From Pseudomonas lini (GTDB taxonomy: Bacteria; Pseudomonadota; Gammaproteobacteria; Pseudomonadales; Pseudomonadaceae), in the NCBI RefSeq assembly GCF_030812475.1, contig NZ_JAUSSR010000004.1, positions 1-64,000 of the forward strand: a DNA stretch of 64,000 nt. Reading direction: 5' to 3'. The translations under genes were made by a program, and so were the position numbers. Positions 50,868-60,377 of this stretch are shown in pieces (positions within the stretch are counted from its first letter, which is position 1; each line of letters opens with the position of its first letter). The notes beneath the pieces were generated by a model that was not told where the DNA came from, did no database searches, and saw only the letters and a list, made by a program, of their open reading frames with translations.

Positions 50868-50880
50868 CTGGTATGACCAG
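50868..50880. promoter_or_regulatory. GlcC operator O1 (CTGGTATGACCAG)
   Basis: A perfect palindrome CTGGT-ATG-ACCAG matching the GGTnnnACC pattern of FadR-type GntR regulators (as for PdhR and LldR). It lies 12 bp upstream of the glcC start codon, next to its ribosome binding site, so it should mediate autoregulation. Confidence 0.72.
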
Positions 50881-50973
50881 CTGCGTCAGCTTAATCACAC
50901 CGCTGCAGACACGCTTACAAGCTAATGTTTTATAGAGCATTTTTCCGACATAGCTGGAAATATCGAATAAAAA

Positions 50974-50988
50974 ACTGGTTCGACCAGT
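50974..50988. promoter_or_regulatory. GlcC operator O2 (ACTGGTTCGACCAGT)
   Basis: A perfect 6-bp-arm palindrome with the same GGTnnnACC core as O1, about 105 bp upstream of the glcD start codon. The centre-to-centre distance to O1 is 107 bp, close to ten helical turns. It likely controls the rightward glcD promoter. Confidence 0.75.
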
Positions 50989-51090
50989 CAAACAACGCAT
51001 AGACAGTAGACCGTCTCCGGCCAATGATGCAAGTGAGCGTTATGCCCGAACAAGGCTCTAATAAAAACAACCGAGTGCCGTGAACCGCCT

Positions 51091-52590
51091 ATGAACATCC
51101 TCTACGATGAACGCGTCGACGGTGTCTTGCCTGATGTCGACAGAACCGCACTGATCCAGGCGCTGCAAACGCGCTTGCCGGATCTGGAAATCCTGCATCA
51201 GCGCGAAGAACTCAAGCCGTACGAATGCGACGGACTCTCCGCCTATCGCACCACACCGATGCTGGTGGTGCTGCCCCGCCACCTCGACGAGGTGCAAGGT
51301 GTGCTGCGTGTCTGCCATGAACTGCAGGTGCCGGTGGTCGCCCGCGGCGCCGGCACCGGTTTGTCCGGCGGTGCGTTGCCCCTGGAAAAAGGCGTGCTGC
51401 TGGTGATGGCGCGCTTCAACAACATCCTGCACATCGACCCTGCCGCGCGCACCGCTCGGGTCCAGCCGGGGGTGCGCAACCTGGCGATTTCCCAGGCAGC
51501 GGCACCGTTCGGCCTGTACTACGCGCCGGACCCGTCCTCGCAGATCGCCTGTTCCATCGGCGGCAACGTCGCGGAAAACGCCGGTGGCGTGCATTGCCTG
51601 AAGTACGGGCTGACCGTGCACAACCTGCTCAAGGTCGACATCCTCACAGTCGATGGCGAACACCTGAGCCTGGGCTCGAACGCCCTCGACTCGCCGGGGT
51701 TCGATCTGCTGGCGCTGTTCACCGGCTCCGAAGGCATGCTCGGGGTCATCACCGAGGTTACGGTCAAGCTGCTGCCCAAACCTCAGACCGCCAAGGTGCT
51801 GCTGGCAGCGTTCGATTCCGTTGAAAAAGCCGGGCGCGCCGTGGGCGACATCATTGCCGCCGGCATCATCCCCGGCGGCCTGGAAATGATGGACAACCTG
51901 GCCATACGCGCTGCCGAAGACTTCATCCACGCCGGCTATCCGGTGGATGCCGAAGCCATTCTGCTGTGCGAACTCGATGGCGTCGAAGCCGACGTCCATG
52001 ACGACTGCGACCGCGTGCGCCAGGTACTGGAACAGGCCGGCGCCACCGAAGTGCGCCTGGCCAAGGATGAAGCCGAACGGGTGCGCTTCTGGGCCGGACG
52101 CAAGAATGCCTTCCCGGCGGTGGGTCGTCTCTCTCCGGATTATTACTGCATGGACGGCACCATCCCGCGTCGCGAACTGCCCGGCGTGCTGCAGGCCATT
52201 GCCGCGTTGTCGGCCGAGTACGACCTGCGGGTGGCCAACGTCTTTCACGCCGGTGACGGCAACATGCACCCGCTGATTCTGTTCGATGCCAATCAACCGG
52301 GCGAACTCGATCGGGCTGAAGCCCTGGGCGGCAAGATCCTCGAATTGTGCGTCAAGGTCGGTGGCAGTATCACCGGCGAGCACGGTGTCGGTCGCGAGAA
52401 AATCAATCAGATGTGCGCACAGTTCAACAGCGATGAGCTGACCCTGTTTCACGCGGTCAAGGCGGCCTTCGATCCGAGCGGGTTGCTCAACCCCGGCAAA
52501 AACATACCGACGCTGCACCGCTGCGCCGAGTTTGGCGCCATGCACGTTCATATGGGGCAACTGCCCTTCCCTGAACTGGAGCGTTTCTGA
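51091..52590 (+). CDS. glcD: glycolate oxidase subunit GlcD
   Basis: A 499-residue FAD-linked oxidase subunit that oxidises glycolate (and D-lactate) to glyoxylate. The PCMH-type FAD-binding region shows VVARGAGTGLSGGALP and QIACSIGGNVAENAGGVHCLKYG; the C-terminal part has the HAGDGNMHPL and GEHGVGREK motifs of this oxidase family. It heads the glcDEFGB operon; its stop shares a base with the glcE ATG (TGATG). Confidence 0.96.
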   Translation: MNILYDERVDGVLPDVDRTALIQALQTRLPDLEILHQREELKPYECDGLSAYRTTPMLVVLPRHLDEVQGVLRVCHELQVPVVARGAGTGLSGGALPLEKGVLLVMARFNNILHIDPAARTARVQPGVRNLAISQAAAPFGLYYAPDPSSQIACSIGGNVAENAGGVHCLKYGLTVHNLLKVDILTVDGEHLSLGSNALDSPGFDLLALFTGSEGMLGVITEVTVKLLPKPQTAKVLLAAFDSVEKAGRAVGDIIAAGIIPGGLEMMDNLAIRAAEDFIHAGYPVDAEAILLCELDGVEADVHDDCDRVRQVLEQAGATEVRLAKDEAERVRFWAGRKNAFPAVGRLSPDYYCMDGTIPRRELPGVLQAIAALSAEYDLRVANVFHAGDGNMHPLILFDANQPGELDRAEALGGKILELCVKVGGSITGEHGVGREKINQMCAQFNSDELTLFHAVKAAFDPSGLLNPGKNIPTLHRCAEFGAMHVHMGQLPFPELERF

Positions 52591-53654
52591 TGCCAGGCGA
52601 ACACGATATGGATGACAGCGGCACCCTGTTGGAACAAGTCAACCAGGCGTTGCAAAACGCCACGCCGTTGCGCATCCAGGGTTCAAACAGCAAGGCGTTC
52701 CTGGGGCGCATCGTTGCCGGCGAAGTGCTCGACACGCGCTCGCACCGGGGCATCGTCAGCTACGACCCGACCGAACTGGTGATCACCGTCCGTTGCGGCA
52801 CGCCATTGGCTGAACTCGCGCAAGTGCTGGACGCGGCGCAGCAGATGCTGCCCTGCGAACCGCCGTCATTCGGCGACGACGCCACCGTTGGCGGCATGAT
52901 CGCCAGCGGGCTGTCGGGGCCGCGCCGTCCCTGGTCAGGCTCGGTGCGAGACTTCGTGCTCGGCACCCGGGTCATCACCGGCCACGGCAAGCATTTGCGC
53001 TTCGGTGGCGAAGTCATGAAGAACGTCGCCGGCTACGACCTGTCACGCCTGATGGCCGGCAGCTACGGATCCCTGGGGGTGATCACCGAAGTCTCGCTCA
53101 AGGTCCTGCCCAAACCGCGGCAGTGCTTGAGCATCAGCCTGGAAATGGACAGCGATCGCGCCCTGCTGCGCCTGGCGGAATGGGGCCAGCAACCGTTGCC
53201 GATCAGCGCCGCGTGTCACGACGGCCAGCGCCTGCACCTGCGACTCGAGGGTGGCGAAGGCTCGGTGGCGGCCGCCCATGACCGCTTGGGTGGCGAGGTG
53301 CTGGATACGGCTTATTGGGCGGATCTCAACGAACATCGCTTGAGCTTCTTCGACGAAGACCAGCCACTGTGGCGTCTGTCGGTGCCGCACAACACCCCCC
53401 GACTGTCCCTGCCGGGCCGGCAGCTGATCGATTGGGGCGGCGCGCAGCGTTGGCTCAAATCCGACGCCGAGGCCTCGTTCATCCGCTCGATCGTCGAAGA
53501 GGTCGGCGGGCATGTGACCTGCTACAGCCACGGTCTGATCGACAGCCCGTTCCAGCCGCTGCCGGAGGCACTGATGCGCTACCACCGCAGCCTGAAGCAA
53601 CAACTCGATCCCCGGGGCATCTTCAACCCCGGTCGCCTGTACGCGGAGCTTTGA
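52590..53654 (+). CDS. glcE: glycolate oxidase subunit GlcE
   Basis: A 354-residue second FAD-binding subunit (LRIQGSNSKAFLG; FGDDATVGGMIASGLSGPRRPW; KNVAGYDLSRLMAGSYGSLGVITEVSLKVLP). It is shorter than GlcD and lacks the full substrate domain, as usual. It is translationally coupled to glcD and followed 3 bp later by glcF. Confidence 0.95.
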   Translation: MPGEHDMDDSGTLLEQVNQALQNATPLRIQGSNSKAFLGRIVAGEVLDTRSHRGIVSYDPTELVITVRCGTPLAELAQVLDAAQQMLPCEPPSFGDDATVGGMIASGLSGPRRPWSGSVRDFVLGTRVITGHGKHLRFGGEVMKNVAGYDLSRLMAGSYGSLGVITEVSLKVLPKPRQCLSISLEMDSDRALLRLAEWGQQPLPISAACHDGQRLHLRLEGGEGSVAAAHDRLGGEVLDTAYWADLNEHRLSFFDEDQPLWRLSVPHNTPRLSLPGRQLIDWGGAQRWLKSDAEASFIRSIVEEVGGHVTCYSHGLIDSPFQPLPEALMRYHRSLKQQLDPRGIFNPGRLYAEL

Positions 53655-53657
53655 CCC

Positions 53658-54875
53658 ATGCAAACCACCTTGAGCGAACAGGCCCGCCAACTGCCCCGCG
53701 CCGAAGAAGCCGAAAGCATCCTGCGCACCTGCGTGCACTGCGGTTTCTGCAACGCCACCTGCCCGACCTATCAGTTGCTCGGCGATGAACTGGATGGTCC
53801 CCGCGGTCGTATTTATTTGATCAAACAGGTGCTGGAGGGCAACGAAGTCACGCAGAAAACCCAACAGCACCTGGATCGCTGCCTGTCCTGCCGCAACTGT
53901 GAAACCACCTGCCCTTCCGGGGTCGACTACCACAACCTGCTGGACATCGGTCGCGCGGTGGTCGATGCCGCCGTGCCGCGCTCTGTCGACCAGCGCCTGT
54001 TGCGCGAAGGACTGCGCGGTGTCGTGCCCAATCCGCGACTGTTCAAGGCACTGGTGAGCAGCGGCCAGGTGTTCCGCGCGTTGTTGCCCACTGCCTTGCA
54101 GGCCAAACTGCCGCGCCGCGTCTACCCCGCCAAACCGCGCCCGGTCACCCGCCACGCCCGGCAGGTGCTGATGCTCGAAGGCTGCGTGCAGCCGAGCCTG
54201 TCGCCCAATACCAACGCGGCCACCGCGCGAGTCCTGGATCGACTTGGGATCAGTGTCATAGCCACCCGCGAGGCAGGCTGCTGCGGCGCCGTGGACTATC
54301 ATCTCGACGCCCAGGCCGCCGGTCTCGATCGCGCCCGGCGCAACATCGACGCCTGGTGGCCAAGCATTGAAAACGGCGCCGAAGCCATCGTCCAGACCGC
54401 CAGCGGTTGCGGCGCCTTCATCAAGGACTACGGGCACCTGCTCCGCGCCGACCCGGCCTATGCCGAGAAGGCGAAAAAAGTCAGCGCCCTGGCCAAGGAC
54501 CTGGTTGAAGTACTGCGTGACGAGCCGCTGGAAAAGCTCGGCGTGCACAGCGATCAGCGCCTGGCGTTTCATTGCCCCTGCACCTTGCAGCACGCACAGA
54601 AACTCGGCGGCGCGGTCGAGGCAATCCTGACCCGCCTGGGCTTCAACCTCACGCCCGTGCCTGACAGTCACCTGTGCTGCGGCTCGGCGGGCACCTATTC
54701 TGTGACCCAACCCGTGCTGTCCCGACAACTGCGCGACAACAAGCTCAATGCCCTGGAAAGCGGACGCCCCAACGTCATCGTCACCGCCAATATCGGCTGT
54801 CAGTCGCACCTCGATGGTGCGGGCCGAACCCCGGTCAGGCACTGGATCGAACTGGTCGAAGCCGCACTGCCTTAA
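53658..54875 (+). CDS. glcF: glycolate oxidase iron-sulphur subunit GlcF
   Basis: A 405-residue electron-transfer subunit: two [4Fe-4S] motifs CVHCGFCNATCPTY and CLSCRNCETTCPSG in the first 100 residues, and two CCG-type domains (EAGCCGAVDYH; HLCCGSAGTYS) thereafter. It passes electrons from GlcDE to the membrane quinone pool. The order and spacing match the conserved glc operon. Confidence 0.96.
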   Translation: MQTTLSEQARQLPRAEEAESILRTCVHCGFCNATCPTYQLLGDELDGPRGRIYLIKQVLEGNEVTQKTQQHLDRCLSCRNCETTCPSGVDYHNLLDIGRAVVDAAVPRSVDQRLLREGLRGVVPNPRLFKALVSSGQVFRALLPTALQAKLPRRVYPAKPRPVTRHARQVLMLEGCVQPSLSPNTNAATARVLDRLGISVIATREAGCCGAVDYHLDAQAAGLDRARRNIDAWWPSIENGAEAIVQTASGCGAFIKDYGHLLRADPAYAEKAKKVSALAKDLVEVLRDEPLEKLGVHSDQRLAFHCPCTLQHAQKLGGAVEAILTRLGFNLTPVPDSHLCCGSAGTYSVTQPVLSRQLRDNKLNALESGRPNVIVTANIGCQSHLDGAGRTPVRHWIELVEAALP

Positions 54876-54894
54876 CCCCACCCTGGAGAGTTTC

Positions 54895-55296
54895 ATGAAA
54901 AGCAAAGCCGTACTGAGTCAGACCGAAGTCAGCCAGATCCTCGCTGCCGCCCGCACCGAAGCCCAGAACAACCAGTGGGCCGTGACCATCGTGATCGTCG
55001 ACGATGGCGGTCACCCGCTGGCCCTCGAACGCCTCGACGGTTGCGCCCCGATCGGCGCCTACATCGCCACCGAAAAGGCTCGCACCTCGGCCCTGGGTCG
55101 GCGCGAGTCCAAAGGCTACGAAGAGATGGTCAACGGTGGACGCCACGCCTTCTTGTCAGCGCCCCTGCTGACCTCCCTGGAAGGCGGCGTGCCAATCATC
55201 GTCGACGGCCAGGTCATCGGTGCCGTCGGGGTGTCCGGGGTCAAGGCCGAGCAGGACGCACAAGTGGCCAAGGCCGGTGCGCAAAGCCTGAAATGA
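54895..55296 (+). CDS. glcG: GlcG/HbpS-family protein
   Basis: A 133-residue GlcG/DUF336 protein (IVDDGGHPLALERLDGCAPIGAYIATEKARTSA; GGVPIIVDGQVIGAVGVSG). Found in glc operons of many proteobacteria; relatives bind haem or small molecules, but the role in glycolate use is not established. The ATG giving MKSKAVL has GGAGAG 6 nt upstream; the longer frame overlaps glcF and is not used. Confidence 0.93.
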   Translation: MKSKAVLSQTEVSQILAAARTEAQNNQWAVTIVIVDDGGHPLALERLDGCAPIGAYIATEKARTSALGRRESKGYEEMVNGGRHAFLSAPLLTSLEGGVPIIVDGQVIGAVGVSGVKAEQDAQVAKAGAQSLK

Positions 55297-55345
55297 ACAG
55301 GGCGCTGCTCGCGCTGAATGAATACTGTGTGATGGAGATGCAAAA

Positions 55346-57529
55346 GTGACCGATTTCGTGAACTGCCAAGGCCTCAAGGTCGCGCCCGTCCTGCAACGTT
55401 TCGTTGAGGTGGAAGTGCTGCCGGGCACCGGTCTGGCCCCGCAAACGTTCTGGAGAGGGTTCGCCGATCTGGTGCATGAACTGGCGCCGCAAAACCGCGC
55501 GCTGCTGGCGGAACGGGATCGCCTGCAAGCCGAGCTGGACAGCTGGCACCGCGCCCACCCGGGACCGGTGAGCGACATGGCGGCTTATCGCGCCTTTCTC
55601 AGTGACATCGGGTACCTGCAAGCTGCACCGGCTGAGGTCAAGGTCAGCACCGCCAACGTCGATACAGAGATCAGCCTGCAGGCCGGACCGCAACTGGTGG
55701 TCCCGGCCGTCAATGCGCGCTATGCACTCAATGCCGCCAACGCGCGCTGGGGATCGCTGTACGACGCACTCTACGGCACCGACGTGATTCCCCCTGACGA
55801 CGGCGCTGAACCAGGCCGCACCTACAACCCCGTGCGCGGCTCGAAAGTCATCGCGTTTGCCCGGACGTTTCTCGACCAGGCTTTCCCCTTGAGCAGCGGC
55901 TCCCATGCAGCGGTGACCCGTTACCGGATCGAAGACGGCACGCTGCAGACCACCTTGAACGATGGCAGCCAGACTGGCTTGGCCGATGCCGCGCAGTACA
56001 TCGGTTTCCAGGGCTCGCCGGCCGACCCGGTGGCCATCCTGCTGAAGAATAATGACCTGCACGTGGAGATCCAGATCGACCGGCAGAGCGTCATCGGTCA
56101 GGCCGATGCTGCCGGGGTCAAGGACCTGCTGCTGGAGGCGGCGCTCTCGACCATCATCGATTGTGAAGACTCGGTGGCAGCTGTCGACGCCGACGACAAG
56201 GTGCAGGTGTACCGTAACTGGCTGGGCCTGATGAAGGGCGACCTGAAAGAGGACCTGGAGAAAAACGGCAAGACCATCACCCGCCGGCTGAATCCGGACC
56301 GCGAGTACACCGCCGCCGATGGCACGGCATTGACGCTGCACGGACGCTCGCTGCTGTTCATCCGCAACGTCGGGCACCTGATGACCAACCCGGCCGTTGT
56401 TGACCAGGGCGGGCTGGACATTCCGGAAGGGATTCTCGACGGCGTGATCACCAGCCTGATCGCCCTGCATGACCTGCAACGTCGCGGCAACTCCCGCACC
56501 GGCAGCGTCTACATTGTCAAACCGAAAATGCACGGCCCCGCCGAAGTGGCCTTCGCCGAGCAATTGTTCAGTCGCATCGAAGACCTGCTGCAGCTCGAAC
56601 GCCACACCCTGAAAATGGGCATCATGGACGAGGAGCGCCGCACCAGCGTCAACCTCAAGGCCTGCATTGCCGCCGCGTCCTCACGGGTCGCCTTCATCAA
56701 CACCGGCTTCCTCGATCGCACCGGTGACGAGATGCACACGGCCATGCAAGCCGGCGCGATGCTGCGCAAGGGCGACATGAAAAACACGCCGTGGATCGAG
56801 TCCTATGAGCTGAACAACGTGCTGGTTGGCCTGGCCTGCAACCTGCGCGGCCGGGCCCAGATCGGCAAAGGCATGTGGGCCATGCCAGACCGGATGGCCG
56901 ACATGCTGAAACAGAAAGTCGCTCACCCGAAAGCCGGCGCCAATACGGCCTGGGTGCCCTCGCCGACCGCCGCGACCTTGCATGCTCTGCATTACCACCA
57001 GGTCAAGGTGCGCAGCGTGCAGGTGGAGCTTGAACGCACGGATTTCAATGGCGTCAGCCAGTCGTTGCTGGAAGGCTTGCTCAGCGTGCCAGTGGTGACC
57101 GATCCAGCATGGTCGGCGGAGGAGATTCGCCAGGAAGTCGAAAACAATGCACAAGGCTTGCTGGGGTACGTGGTGCGCTGGGTCGAACAAGGCATCGGCT
57201 GCTCCAAGGTGCCCGACATCCACAACGTGGGCCTGATGGAAGACCGCGCGACCCTGCGCATTTCCAGCCAGCACATGGCCAACTGGCTGCTGCACGGCGT
57301 AATCACCCGGGACCAGACGGTCGAGATACTGCAGCGCATGGCGCGGGTCGTCGACGAACAGAACACCGGCGATCTCCTGTACACACCGATGGCGCCTGAC
57401 TTCGACCAGTCGGTGGCGTTCCAGGCGGCGTGTGCACTGGTGTTCGAAGGCGTCGCGCAGCCCAATGGCTACACAGAACCGTTGCTGCACAAATTCCGGC
57501 AGCGGTTCAAGGAACAAGCCCAGGCCTGA
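55346..57529 (+). CDS. glcB: malate synthase G
   Basis: A 727-residue malate synthase of the G type, condensing glyoxylate from GlcDEF with acetyl-CoA to give malate. Family markers: [68 protein letters not shown] and [16 protein letters not shown]. Length fits the usual 720-730. It closes the glc operon, after which a repeat-rich region begins. Confidence 0.96.
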   Translation: MTDFVNCQGLKVAPVLQRFVEVEVLPGTGLAPQTFWRGFADLVHELAPQNRALLAERDRLQAELDSWHRAHPGPVSDMAAYRAFLSDIGYLQAAPAEVKVSTANVDTEISLQAGPQLVVPAVNARYALNAANARWGSLYDALYGTDVIPPDDGAEPGRTYNPVRGSKVIAFARTFLDQAFPLSSGSHAAVTRYRIEDGTLQTTLNDGSQTGLADAAQYIGFQGSPADPVAILLKNNDLHVEIQIDRQSVIGQADAAGVKDLLLEAALSTIIDCEDSVAAVDADDKVQVYRNWLGLMKGDLKEDLEKNGKTITRRLNPDREYTAADGTALTLHGRSLLFIRNVGHLMTNPAVVDQGGLDIPEGILDGVITSLIALHDLQRRGNSRTGSVYIVKPKMHGPAEVAFAEQLFSRIEDLLQLERHTLKMGIMDEERRTSVNLKACIAAASSRVAFINTGFLDRTGDEMHTAMQAGAMLRKGDMKNTPWIESYELNNVLVGLACNLRGRAQIGKGMWAMPDRMADMLKQKVAHPKAGANTAWVPSPTAATLHALHYHQVKVRSVQVELERTDFNGVSQSLLEGLLSVPVVTDPAWSAEEIRQEVENNAQGLLGYVVRWVEQGIGCSKVPDIHNVGLMEDRATLRISSQHMANWLLHGVITRDQTVEILQRMARVVDEQNTGDLLYTPMAPDFDQSVAFQAACALVFEGVAQPNGYTEPLLHKFRQRFKEQAQA

Positions 57530-57540
57530 TGCCTGATGCC

Positions 57541-57650
57541 TGTGAACCTGTGAACCTGTGAACCTGTGAACCTGCGAACCTGCGAACCTGCGAACCTGCG
57601 AACCTGCGAACCTGCGAACCCGTAGGAGCGTGAACCTGCGAACCTGTAGG
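57541..57650 (+). repeat. tandem octamer repeat (TGTGAACC/TGCGAACC)
   Basis: Ten uninterrupted copies of an 8-bp unit at 57541-57620: four TGTGAACC followed by six TGCGAACC. An imperfect continuation interleaved with a REP-like GTAGGAGCG follows to about 57650. It starts 11 bp after the glcB stop. The step from T to C at unit position 3 suggests two expansion events. Confidence 0.9.
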
Positions 57651-57745
57651 AGCGAGCTTGCTCGCGATGGACTAAAGGGCAACGCGTTGATTCAGAAATA
57701 ACGCATTATCGTTAACATCCATCGCGAGCAAGCTCGCTCCTACAT
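57643..57745. repeat. REPIN after glcB
   Basis: Inverted REP pair CCTGTAGGAGCGAGCTTGCTCGCGATGG / complement with the spacer CATTATCGTTAACATCC of the shared family. The rest of the glcB-58051 gap (57746-58050) has no ORF I would call. Confidence 0.87.
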
Positions 57746-58050
57746 CCGGCCCACGCCTCGTCTGTTGATTAAGACGCGCCGCCCCCTACAACTACGCAGG
57801 TGTACGTTGAAAAAGCCCGTAGCGAAGATACCTTAAAGCTATATAAATACCCGTATACGACTCACACACCCCCTTCATGTATCGTTTATGGGTACTTTTG
57901 GCCACGTTACCCGTACCACAAGCGCCGTTCGATATCCGCGATCGCTCAATCTCCACTTCAGCGCTCGTTGCTTGAGCGACTACGCTCGATAGTTATCGCT
58001 CACACCGTCGACCCGCCAGACACCCGACCCGCCCCAAAGGAAGCGCACAG
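57746..58050. other. intergenic region with lower GC and short dyads
   Basis: About 305 bp before the dienelactone-hydrolase-like gene. It contains an AT-rich stretch (about 57825-57900) and a GGGTAC...GTTACCC inverted element near 57888-57915, then a run of GAGCG/CGCTC short inverted units at 57940-58000. It probably holds the promoter of the downstream gene. The only open frame across it (57800-58054) has no ribosome binding site and unlikely composition. Confidence 0.4.
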
Positions 58051-58938
58051 ATGACCCGTCTCACTGCGAAAGACTTCGCCCCGGAACTGCTCGAACTGTA
58101 CGACTACTACGCCCACGGCAACATCAACCGGCGCGAGTTTCTCGATCGCGCCGCATTGTTCACCCTGGGCGGCTTGACGGCCGGCGCCCTCCTTGCCGCG
58201 CTGAGCCCGAACTATGCGCTCGCCGGGCAGGTCGAGTTCACCGACCCGGACATCATCGCCGAGTACGTCACCTACCCCTCGCCCAAGGGCAACGGGCAGG
58301 TCCGTGGTTATCTGGTGCGCCCGGCGAAGACCAGCGGCAAGGGGCCCGGGGTGGTGGTCGTGCATGAAAACCGTGGGCTTAACCCGTATATCGAGGATGT
58401 TGCGAGACGCCTGGCCAAGGCCGGCTTCATCGCCCTCGCCCCCGATGGCCTGACCTCGGTCGGCGGCTATCCGGGCAACGATGACAAAGGCCGGGAGCTG
58501 CAGGCGACCGTCGACCCTGAGAAGCTCATGAACGATTTTTTCGCCGCCATCGAGTGGCTGATGAAGCACGACGCAACCACTGGCAAAGTGGGCATAACAG
58601 GATTCTGTTACGGCGGTGGCGTAGTCAATGCCGCGGCCGTGGCCTATCCGGAATTGGCGGCTGGCGTGTCCTTTTATGGGCGTCAGGCAGAGGCCACGGA
58701 CGTCCCCCGGATCAAGGCGCCGTTGATGCTGCACTATGGCGAACTGGATACCCGGATCAACGAGGGCTGGCCGGCGTACGAGAAGGCGTTGAAAGCCGCG
58801 GGCAAGACCTATGAAGCCTACATTTATCCGGGCGCCAACCACGGTTTCCATAACGACTCCACGCCCCGGTACGATGACGCGGCGGCGCGGTTGGCCTGGG
58901 ACCGGACGCTGGAGTGGTTTCGACGGTATCTGGTTTAA
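58051..58938 (+). CDS. exported dienelactone-hydrolase family protein
   Basis: A 295-residue alpha/beta hydrolase. Residues 26-60 form a twin-arginine-like export region (NRREFLDRAALFTLGG followed by a hydrophobic stretch and ALAGQ). The catalytic domain has the nucleophile motif GFCYGGG with Cys, as in carboxymethylenebutenolidase, then GELDTRINEGWPAYE (Asp) and PGANHGFHND (His). The start ATG follows AAAGGAAG. Known DLHs are cytoplasmic; periplasmic copies with this leader are common in pseudomonads but their substrates are unknown. Confidence 0.88.
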   Translation: MTRLTAKDFAPELLELYDYYAHGNINRREFLDRAALFTLGGLTAGALLAALSPNYALAGQVEFTDPDIIAEYVTYPSPKGNGQVRGYLVRPAKTSGKGPGVVVVHENRGLNPYIEDVARRLAKAGFIALAPDGLTSVGGYPGNDDKGRELQATVDPEKLMNDFFAAIEWLMKHDATTGKVGITGFCYGGGVVNAAAVAYPELAAGVSFYGRQAEATDVPRIKAPLMLHYGELDTRINEGWPAYEKALKAAGKTYEAYIYPGANHGFHNDSTPRYDDAAARLAWDRTLEWFRRYLV

Positions 58939-58950
58939 CGCCGGGTGGTG

Positions 58951-60117
58951 TCATGACTCACACATTGCGCGTTTCGGGTCGTTGCTGATGCACGGTTGTT
59001 CCGCTGTTTCCATCAGCAATTGATCCACCACACCCGCCAGCGCGGCCTGCACATCCCCGGTGTCGCGCAGGACTTGCTGGTAGAGATTGCGCTGTCGCTC
59101 TGCACTGGTCCCGTCCCGCAGAATCCGGCGCGCCTGGGGAAAAACCTCCTCCACGCCCAAGGCCTGCGCGGCGTCGCCAAAGATCTGTTCTGCCATGAAC
59201 AACCACTGCTCGGCAGAGAAAGGCCGGTCGTAACCCTCGACGATGAAGGACGCATGGATGCCAAATCGCTTGGCCCGCCAGCGATTGTCCTGGAGGATCC
59301 ATCGCGACTCCCGGGACCAGGTCGATCCCGGGCGGGGTTGATCGATGGCCCAGGCGACCAGTAATCGAAACAAAGAGGCGATGCACAGCGCATCCTCCAG
59401 GCGCGGGCATGCATCCGTCATCCGCAATTCCAGGGTCGGAAACCGGGTCGCGGGTCGAACGCCCCACCAGCATTCGCTGGCCTGGTGGATGGCGCCGGTC
59501 CGGATCAGCAAGGCGACGTAAGCGTCATAGGCAGCTAGATCTTCGAAGTACTCGGGAACGCCCATCCTCGGCCACTCATCGCAGGCCGTCTGGCGATAGC
59601 TCATGAAGCCGCTGTCGGCACCGTTCCAGAAAGGCGAGGAGCTGCTCAGTGCCAGCAACAACGGCGTCCACGGCAAGACCTCGTTCATCACGCGAATGCG
59701 ATCCAGATGGCCCGGCACCTCAACATGCACGTGCAGACCGGATAGCAGGCTACGCCAGGCGACATGCTGGTAGTCATCGAACAGTTTGAGAAAGTGGCTT
59801 TGCTCCGTGGCCTGTTGCGTACGCCAATCGGCCAGGGGATGACTGCCGGCCGTGAGCAATCCCAGGCCGTAGGGTTGGAGCGTTAGCCGCAAATCCTGTC
59901 GCGCCGAACCCAGGTACTGCGCGGCTTGCGCAAGGCTGGTGAAAATCGGGGATGCGACTTCGATCTGTCCCTGGAACATCTCGAGGGCAAAACAATCGCC
60001 CAGCACCGTCTTGCACGCATCGATCGCCGCAGCAGGGGGCTTGCCGGACATGCACCGGGAGTCCAGGTCGGTAATGAAGTATTCCTCTTCAATGCCAAAC
60101 TTCAGGTGTCTTTCCAT
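58951..60117 (-). CDS. YbdK-type carboxylate-amine ligase (GCS2 family)
   Basis: A 388-residue glutamate-cysteine-ligase-2 family enzyme (start MERHLKFGIEEEYFITDLDS; LLSGLHVHVEVPG; FPTLELRMTDACP). E. coli YbdK has weak glutamate-cysteine ligase activity; the natural product is unknown. I chose the ATG giving MERHLKF because the earlier 30 codons overlap the upstream gene and are Arg/Gly-rich. Its start overlaps the end of the 91-residue gene by 16 bp, so the two are coupled. Confidence 0.87.
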   Translation of the reverse strand: MERHLKFGIEEEYFITDLDSRCMSGKPPAAAIDACKTVLGDCFALEMFQGQIEVASPIFTSLAQAAQYLGSARQDLRLTLQPYGLGLLTAGSHPLADWRTQQATEQSHFLKLFDDYQHVAWRSLLSGLHVHVEVPGHLDRIRVMNEVLPWTPLLLALSSSSPFWNGADSGFMSYRQTACDEWPRMGVPEYFEDLAAYDAYVALLIRTGAIHQASECWWGVRPATRFPTLELRMTDACPRLEDALCIASLFRLLVAWAIDQPRPGSTWSRESRWILQDNRWRAKRFGIHASFIVEGYDRPFSAEQWLFMAEQIFGDAAQALGVEEVFPQARRILRDGTSAERQRNLYQQVLRDTGDVQAALAGVVDQLLMETAEQPCISNDPKRAMCES

Positions 60118-60377
60118 CCCTGCGCCCCTGAGTGATAGTCCTCGCCCGCGACCGCGCGCAGATACGCCTGGTCCGCCTCGATCCGCAGGTCGCGCCACTC
60201 TTCCCAAGTGATGATCCCCTGGCGATCCATCTCGTCCGACTGGCGTAGCAGTTCTTCATGGTAGGCATCGGGCGATTCCATGCGCAGCGCGATGTTCTCC
60301 AGCGCCCGATGCCAGCCATCCAATGCACAAAGCCGTCGCTCCTCGGCCTGCGTCAGCAGGTTTTTGAATGAGTACAT
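60102..60377 (-). CDS. small helical protein coupled to the carboxylate-amine ligase
   Basis: A 91-residue acidic, mostly helical protein (start MYSFKNLLTQAEERRLC; contains ITWEEWRDLRIEADQAYLRAV). It overlaps the ligase start by 16 bp and so is probably translated together with it. No family recognised. A partner or chaperone role for the ligase is only inferred from the overlap. Confidence 0.75.
   Translation of the reverse strand: MYSFKNLLTQAEERRLCALDGWHRALENIALRMESPDAYHEELLRQSDEMDRQGIITWEEWRDLRIEADQAYLRAVAGEDYHSGAQGWKDT

Noticed and set aside
51058..54905. 500- and 620-codon minus-strand ORFs
   Set aside because: Antisense to glcD and glcE/glcF, which are certain; no ribosome binding sites or family motifs.
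57800..58054. 84-codon ORF before the dienelactone-hydrolase-like gene
   Set aside because: No ribosome binding site, composition of random DNA; region better read as promoter DNA.
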